Below, piece after piece: positions 59,521 through 64,000 of a stretch of DNA of 64,000 nt. Position 1 is the stretch's first letter. Each line of letters begins with the position of its first letter. Source of the DNA: Clostridiales bacterium (GTDB lineage: Bacteria > Bacillota > Clostridia > Oscillospirales > Acutalibacteraceae); the NCBI GenBank assembly GCA_019416455.1, contig DXXG01000015.1:62001-126000 (forward strand). The letters are read 5' to 3'. Under the pieces are notes generated by a model. It saw only the letters and a list, made by a program, of their open reading frames with translations, did no database searches and had not been told where the DNA came from. Both the position numbers and the translations under genes were made by a program.

Positions 59521-59558
59521 AAAAAAGAAAACAGACAGGTAATGCCCTGTCTGTCGGT
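59521..59558. terminator. Bidirectional terminator
   Basis: ACAGACAGG (59531-59539) / CCTGTCTGT (59545-59553) with A-run left and T-run right; ends the minus-strand gene at 59603 and possibly the small plus-strand gene. Confidence 0.85.
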
Positions 59559-59602
59559 TTTTCGTAACGGGTTATGTAGTTTTTAGATCGAGTCCGGTGG
59601 TG

Positions 59603-60091
59603 TTATCCGTAGAAGATGGGGATCATCATCACGTAAGGGGCAGTGAAAATGGCCAGGCTCAGGCACAGCCGGTGGAGCTTTCCTTTCTCTAAGCCACTTT
59701 TGCGGAAGGAGAGAAAGCGGTTGAGCGTGTAAATGAGCGCTCCCGCAAAAAGCACTCCCGGCAGACCGTAGAGGGTGGCGGCAGGGAATAAAAGCGTCTC
59801 TCCGGTAAGGCCGCCGTTAATGAGGTAAATGAGCAGGCCCACCAGGCCGGCTCCCAGAAAGTCACACAGGAAGCCCAGCAGCCAGACGGGCAGAATGCTC
59901 CTTTTCCAGAGCCGGGTTTTATGCTCCAGATGCAGGTACTTGGCCGTGACCACTAAAACCATGCTGTCGAAAGCGAAGTTAAGGGGCAGAAGAAGCAAAA
60001 GAATGGGCACGCTGGGAACCAGCAGGGGCCAGAACAACACTAAAAACCACAAGGGGAAAAAGACATTGTAGAGCCGCACTTCTTTTTTCAC
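59603..60091 (-). CDS. Membrane protein of unknown function
   Basis: 162 residues from GTG 60091 (AAGGTGATC 8 bases before); GTG 60100 is an alternative. Four or five hydrophobic helices, with LPLNFAFDSMVLVVTAKYLHLEHKTRLWKRSILPVWLLG linking the first two pairs. No family recognised. Last gene of the MORN/MBL cluster on the minus strand, 22 bases after the MBL gene. Confidence 0.75.
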   Translation of the reverse strand: MKKEVRLYNVFFPLWFLVLFWPLLVPSVPILLLLLPLNFAFDSMVLVVTAKYLHLEHKTRLWKRSILPVWLLGFLCDFLGAGLVGLLIYLINGGLTGETLLFPAATLYGLPGVLFAGALIYTLNRFLSFRKSGLEKGKLHRLCLSLAIFTAPYVMMIPIFYG

Positions 60092-60112
60092 AGCGATCAC
60101 CTTTCAGATGTC

Positions 60113-61432
60113 TTAAGCGGTGGGGAACGTGTCGCACAGACAGCCACGTTCTCCCCGTGGTCCTACCACCCGGATAGCGCATCCGGGGAGCTTTCCTGGT
60201 TTGTTTCCGGCGGCGGGACATTTGATCACCAGCCCCGGGCCGTTTTGCTGGTCGAAGCAATAGCTTAATCGATTACAGCATCCCTGAGATGCCTTGAACC
60301 ACTTGCAGGCTCCGGTGCCCGTGCAATGGCGCACTGCCCCTTCCCAGTCGATGTATTCCTGGGCTACCGCGCCACCTGCGTGGTACTCCCCGTTGCTGAT
60401 GAGTAGGTGCGCGGCGCTCATGTCCCGGAACAGGCTGCTGTATCCGGAAGCGGTGCCATGGTGGGGTGCCTTCAAAATGAAATACCCGTCGTGAAGCTGG
60501 TCCATGATCTCAAGCATGGTCTCGGGGGTGGCGTCGCCGGTGAGGAGGATATCCTGCTCGCTGGGGCCGCCTTTGCGCCGGTTATGGAATACCACCGACG
60601 CCCCATTGACAGCGCTGGTGTAAGCGCCGGCGTTGATGGGGTTCTCCAAGGTTTCACGAACATCGTGAGCTTCGGGTGTCAGGTTCAGCTGTTCCCGCAA
60701 GGCTTCCAGTTCTTTCAGCACACCGTTCAAATGTTCCAGGTAGGCCCGGCGTTTCTCTGGCACCGCCCGATGGGAAGCGGCGAAGGCGTCACAGCACTTG
60801 CAGTACAGGGTGAGGAACGACTCTTTCAGCTCCAGGAAACGCTGAACGCAGGCAGGCTGGAAGGGGGAGGAGAACAGCACGTTCAGTCCTTCCAAAGCTG
60901 CTCCCAGCTGGGGATCGAAGGGATGATTTTCCACCCGGGGCCAAAGGACCTCATATTCCACCCCATCAAAGTGGAACGTATCCCCGGCGCCCAGAGTGAA
61001 GATCCTGTCCTGGCCCAGTCGTTCTCCCAGGGTACGGAACGCTTTGACGCACCAGGTGTTCACCTGGAAGGAATCGCTTTGAGGCTGGGCGAACAGGTAG
61101 GCGAACAGGGCGAATTCCAGCAGTACAGGCGCTCCCCGGCTGTCCAAAGGCGTTCTGGGGAGGAACACCCGGCTGAAATATCCTTCACGGCAGTCCAGCA
61201 GCTTCTGGAACCCGGAAAGGTGGTCCCGGTGATAATGGGTCAGCAGGAAATACCGGTCCATGGCACTGTCATACCGGTGGGAGATGGTCTCCACCCACTG
61301 GTCCAGGGGCACGTCTCCTTCCCGGAGTTTTTGACTGACGCTGCCGCAGTCCACCATGAGGACGCTTCGGTCCTGACCTCCCAGCACCACGCATTCCCCA
61401 TATTCCATGTTCACCAGTTCCAGCCAGTTCAC
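60113..61432 (-). CDS. Metallo-beta-lactamase-fold hydrolase
   Basis: 439 residues, GTG start 61432 (ATG 61408 possible). Zinc motif THYHRDHLSG and a distal LKAPHHGTASG, with DILLTGDATPE as the bridging Asp, give the ComEC/Rec2-like subgroup of MBL hydrolases. The last ~60 residues are unusually Cys-rich (CTGTGACKWF, GCC, YCFD, KCPAAG, GCLC), which could form an extra metal or disulfide module. Cytoplasmic; no signal. Follows the MORN gene by 18 bases. Confidence 0.85.
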   Translation of the reverse strand: MNWLELVNMEYGECVVLGGQDRSVLMVDCGSVSQKLREGDVPLDQWVETISHRYDSAMDRYFLLTHYHRDHLSGFQKLLDCREGYFSRVFLPRTPLDSRGAPVLLEFALFAYLFAQPQSDSFQVNTWCVKAFRTLGERLGQDRIFTLGAGDTFHFDGVEYEVLWPRVENHPFDPQLGAALEGLNVLFSSPFQPACVQRFLELKESFLTLYCKCCDAFAASHRAVPEKRRAYLEHLNGVLKELEALREQLNLTPEAHDVRETLENPINAGAYTSAVNGASVVFHNRRKGGPSEQDILLTGDATPETMLEIMDQLHDGYFILKAPHHGTASGYSSLFRDMSAAHLLISNGEYHAGGAVAQEYIDWEGAVRHCTGTGACKWFKASQGCCNRLSYCFDQQNGPGLVIKCPAAGNKPGKLPGCAIRVVGPRGERGCLCDTFPTA

Positions 61433-61450
61433 AGGCGCGCTCTTTTCCCG

Positions 61451-63301
61451 TTACAGTTCCCAGGTGGGACCGGTGGTGTCCGTGTCAGGGAGACCTTCCT
61501 GGTCCCGTTTTTGATAGAGGATGCCGTTGAAGTATTTGCCGTCTTTCCATTCTCCGTCGAAAATAATGGCGCCGGAGGGGTCGAATTCCGTGCCGTGGCC
61601 CCAGCGTTTACCGTCCTTCCAGCCGCCGTAATAGATCAGGTTGCCTTCCCGGTCGAACACAGAGCCCAGCCCGGTGGGTTGGCCGTCCAGCCATTTGCCC
61701 ACGAACACGGTGCCGTCGGCAGTGTTGTAGGAGACCCCGGGACCTTGCTTCTTGCCCTGCTGGATCCGACCTCCGTAGCGCAGGTTGCCGTCCTTATCGA
61801 ACAGGGAGACAAATTCCTTCGGAGCGCCCTCTTTCCAGCGGGCCACATGAAGAGCGTGGTCACTGTCCCGGAAGGAAACGCCCAGACCGTCCTTTTTGTC
61901 ATTTTTCCAGGACCCGGCGTAGCACAGATTGCCGTCTTTATAATAGTAAGCGCCGAAGCCTTCCCGTTTGCCATCCCGGAACTCTCCCTCGTAGGAGGTG
62001 AGGCCGTCCTTTTGTTCCGTGCGGCCCCGGCCCCAGGGCTTGCCCTCTTGCAGTTCTCCCCGATAAGAGGGGCTTGTCTGGGAAACGAGGGCTTCTTTTG
62101 CGTCAGAGGGCGAAGCTGCCACCCTCACTCCAGGCTCCTGAGAGGAGAACTGGGGCGCTTCCACCACCTGAATGGAAGGCGTCTCGGCAGGGATTTCCTC
62201 GGTGTTCTGCTCCGGCTCAGGGGACGAGTCCGGCTGGCTCTCTTTGTCCTGCTGGGCGGCAAGTCTTGCCGCGTGAAGGATGGCCCGGCTCTCCGGGTCA
62301 GCAGGCTCGTTCGGATGGGAAACCGCTTCTTCCTGTGTGGTGGCCTGCTCCTCCTCCGGGGACGCTTGGTCCTCCTGTTTTTCTTCCGTTTTCTCTTGGA
62401 CGGGGGAAGGTTCATCGGGAACGGTTGCCTCTTCTTCCGGGGCGAATTCCTCCCCTTCCTGGAAAGGCGGGGCAGGAGTCTCTGTAAGAGGAGCGGCTTT
62501 CAGGTCCTGGGGCATCTCCACTTTGGCGTATTCCTCCAGACTGGGGAAGGAAACCTCCATCCCGTCGTCATCACGCTCGCCGGCAAGGGAACCCTCTTTC
62601 ACTTCCCACGCCGGGAGGATCACCAGGGTGCCGCTCTTTAAGTCTTTCAGAGCTTCATTGCGTTTTTGAGCCTCTTTCTGGGGACAGTAGCAGAAGATCC
62701 CCTCGGTTGTGGAGATCAGCAGCTTGGGCTCTCCAAACTGGGCGTTGAGCAGGCTCTGCTCCGCTTTGCCTTCCAGGTAGGGCACGGGGAAAAGCATGGT
62801 GGAGCGGTACAATTTCTTGGCGGGGTCCCAGTCGAAGCGTTCCACCGTGTCGGCGGAATCCACCGGCTTGAAAATGACTCGTGCCGTGTGGGGGTCCCAA
62901 GGTTCGTAATATTCGGATTTCAGCCAGATCTGAGACTTGTCGAAAAACACCCGGCTGGTAATGACGCTGCGGAAATCCCGGTTCACCAGCACGTAGCCGC
63001 CCTTCTGATCAAAGGCTTCTTCCAATGCCAGACGGCCGGTTCCGGCCACGTTGCGAACGGACTTGCACCAATAGAAGGAACGGCGGGCGATCTTTCCCTG
63101 GAGCTTTCCGTCAAAGCCCCGGATGATCTGTTTCTTGCCCACCCGCAGTGCCTTCTGGCCGCTGGTAAAGAATTTCTCCCTGGCCAGAGCCAGTTCGCCT
63201 CGCAGAATATCCAAGCTGTCCCGATCGGTAAAGCAGACGCAGTACACGTGCCGGGCCAGCAGACTTGTGCTCATGGCGTTGGTTGTGACGTTGGATTCCA
63301 T
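61451..63301 (-). CDS. MORN-repeat protein
   Basis: 616 residues from ATG 63301; the frame is open to 63343 but that codon overlaps the promoter -10. N-terminal ~250 residues form a folded domain I do not recognise (RRSFYWCKSVRNVAGTGRLALEEAF); the middle is an acidic Glu/Pro linker; the C-terminal ~190 residues have about seven MORN repeats (YEGEFRDGKREGFGAYYY, YAGSWKNDKKDGLGV, YGGWKDGKRWGHGTEF). MORN repeats bind lipids or proteins and are uncommon in bacteria. Cotranscribed with an MBL hydrolase. Confidence 0.88.
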   Translation of the reverse strand: MESNVTTNAMSTSLLARHVYCVCFTDRDSLDILRGELALAREKFFTSGQKALRVGKKQIIRGFDGKLQGKIARRSFYWCKSVRNVAGTGRLALEEAFDQKGGYVLVNRDFRSVITSRVFFDKSQIWLKSEYYEPWDPHTARVIFKPVDSADTVERFDWDPAKKLYRSTMLFPVPYLEGKAEQSLLNAQFGEPKLLISTTEGIFCYCPQKEAQKRNEALKDLKSGTLVILPAWEVKEGSLAGERDDDGMEVSFPSLEEYAKVEMPQDLKAAPLTETPAPPFQEGEEFAPEEEATVPDEPSPVQEKTEEKQEDQASPEEEQATTQEEAVSHPNEPADPESRAILHAARLAAQQDKESQPDSSPEPEQNTEEIPAETPSIQVVEAPQFSSQEPGVRVAASPSDAKEALVSQTSPSYRGELQEGKPWGRGRTEQKDGLTSYEGEFRDGKREGFGAYYYKDGNLCYAGSWKNDKKDGLGVSFRDSDHALHVARWKEGAPKEFVSLFDKDGNLRYGGRIQQGKKQGPGVSYNTADGTVFVGKWLDGQPTGLGSVFDREGNLIYYGGWKDGKRWGHGTEFDPSGAIIFDGEWKDGKYFNGILYQKRDQEGLPDTDTTGPTWEL

Positions 63302-63341
63302 GTTCACGCTCTCACTTTCACAGACGCAATAATTAAAAAGC

Positions 63342-63350
63342 ATTATATCA
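63342..63350 (-). promoter_or_regulatory. Extended -10 promoter of the MORN gene
   Basis: Minus-strand TGATATAAT (63342-63350), no clear -35 at 16-18 bp; TG motif supports an extended -10. Confidence 0.55.
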
Positions 63351-63427
63351 CATTTTTTGTATTTGGCATAGGGATTTTGGGGGGAAAGAAAAAACTTTGG
63401 AGAACGGGCGCTATTTCTCTGGTTTTA

Positions 63428-63436
63428 TGCTATACT
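63428..63436 (+). promoter_or_regulatory. Extended -10 promoter of the MscS gene
   Basis: TGCTATACT (63428-63436), 46 bases before the start; divergent from the MORN promoter. Confidence 0.55.
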
Positions 63437-63481
63437 ATATCCCAAATCAACACGGCGCGGCCGGGAAAGGATGGAAAAACT

Positions 63482-64000
63482 ATGGATTGGCAGACAGTCT
63501 GGAGCAATTTCCTGCACGGGTTAGCGGGGTTCTTTGGAAACCTTGTCTTGGCGGCACTTATCTTTTTCGGGGGCTGGTTTTTGGCCCGACTCGCCGCGAA
63601 ACTGACGAAAAAAGCCATTTCCAAAGGCAAGTTAGACCCTCTGGTGGCAAGTTTTATTGGCTCTTTGGTAAAGGCCCTGGTGCTGGTGATCGCGGCGGTG
63701 AGCGCTGTGGCCCAGCTGGGGATCAACATCACTTCCCTGGTGGCGGCGTTGGGCGCTGCAGGCTTGACAGCCAGCTTTGCTTTGCAGGGGAGCTTGTCCA
63801 ATCTGGTCAGCGGTATGCAGATCATTTTCACCAAGCCTTTCAGCATGGGGGACTACCTTTCCATCGGGACGTATGAGGGCACGGTAAAGCGCATCGAGAT
63901 CCTGGCCACAACATTGTCCACCTTTGACAACAAAGAAGTGATCATTCCCAATTCCAAGATCACCAGCGACGTGGTGGTGAACTTCACCAGCAGCGGCACT
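63482..64000 (+). CDS. mscS: Small-conductance mechanosensitive channel MscS (3' end outside window)
   Basis: 173 codons visible from ATG 63482 (GAAAGGATGG before it). Two or three N-terminal helices and the pore helix with GAAGLTASFALQGSLSNLVSG, then the beta domain start (PFSMGDYLSIGTYEGTVKRIEILATTLSTFDNKEVIIPNSKI). This is the MscS signature. Releases solutes on hypo-osmotic shock. The reading frame is still open at the right edge. Confidence 0.95.
   Translation, partial: MDWQTVWSNFLHGLAGFFGNLVLAALIFFGGWFLARLAAKLTKKAISKGKLDPLVASFIGSLVKALVLVIAAVSAVAQLGINITSLVAALGAAGLTASFALQGSLSNLVSGMQIIFTKPFSMGDYLSIGTYEGTVKRIEILATTLSTFDNKEVIIPNSKITSDVVVNFTSSGT

Noticed and set aside
60407..62641. 744-residue plus-strand open frame opposite the MBL and MORN genes.
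   Set aside because: Covers two good minus-strand genes and shows no domain.

Overview
The window looks like a chromosomal segment of an anaerobic, endospore-lineage Firmicute, most likely a gut Clostridia of the Oscillospiraceae/Ruminococcaceae type. Supporting signs are the sporulation genes yqfC, yqfD and a ylbJ-like gene, PerR with an N-terminal-rubredoxin (reverse) rubrerythrin, the clostridial order phoH-ybeY-dgkA-era-yqzL-recO-mutS2, strong AGGAGG ribosome sites, frequent GTG/TTG starts and moderately GC-rich coding DNA. The taxonomic call is inference. I see no prophage, insertion sequence, rRNA operon or CRISPR array.

Layout. 1-4130: heterodimeric ABC exporter and a lipoprotein. 4390-7720: a TetR-controlled redox cassette (FAD-dependent desaturase/saturase-like enzyme plus a 2Fe-2S flavin reductase). 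8050-10930: secreted SLH protein, tRNA-Thr/tRNA-Tyr and an SH3 lipoprotein. 11030-13600: two RCK potassium-regulation proteins, PerR and rubrerythrin. 13700-18140: DUF4037 protein, a small Cys protein, a 105-bp tandem repeat and sporulation genes. 18180-24900: conserved housekeeping run (phoH to mutS2). 25030-30390: methyltransferase, htpG, a repeat-bearing CPBP protease, tadA and a hotdog thioesterase. 30600-36120: an 858-residue CoA-disulfide-reductase/rhodanese/sulfite-reductase/ferredoxin fusion with its DUF134 regulator, divergent from feoA-feoB. 36180-43510: TspO, a helical protein, a Na/Pi transporter with an unusual leader, a nucleoside hydrolase/permease pair and a beta-helix protein. 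43800-48280: a candidate small RNA and a two-component ABC module of the antimicrobial-peptide-resistance kind. 48440-54060: solute-binding lipoprotein and the glycolytic genes gpmI, tpiA, pgk. 54250-64000: a large FtsX-type ABC system, trmL, small proteins, an MBL hydrolase/MORN protein pair and the start of a MscS channel.

The most interesting unexplained signals are: (1) the multidomain sulfite-reductase-like fusion beside iron-uptake genes; (2) a dispersed intergenic element with a conserved hairpin-plus-core design, three partial or complete copies of which form a 105-bp tandem array at 15164-15411; (3) a leader with a 17-codon ORF and an intrinsic terminator before the Na/Pi transporter; (4) a promoter-terminator unit with no ORF at 43796-43936; (5) four 11-12-bp-spaced direct repeats upstream of the ABC operon that look like response-regulator boxes; and (6) the TetR redox cassette with a 22-bp palindromic operator candidate.
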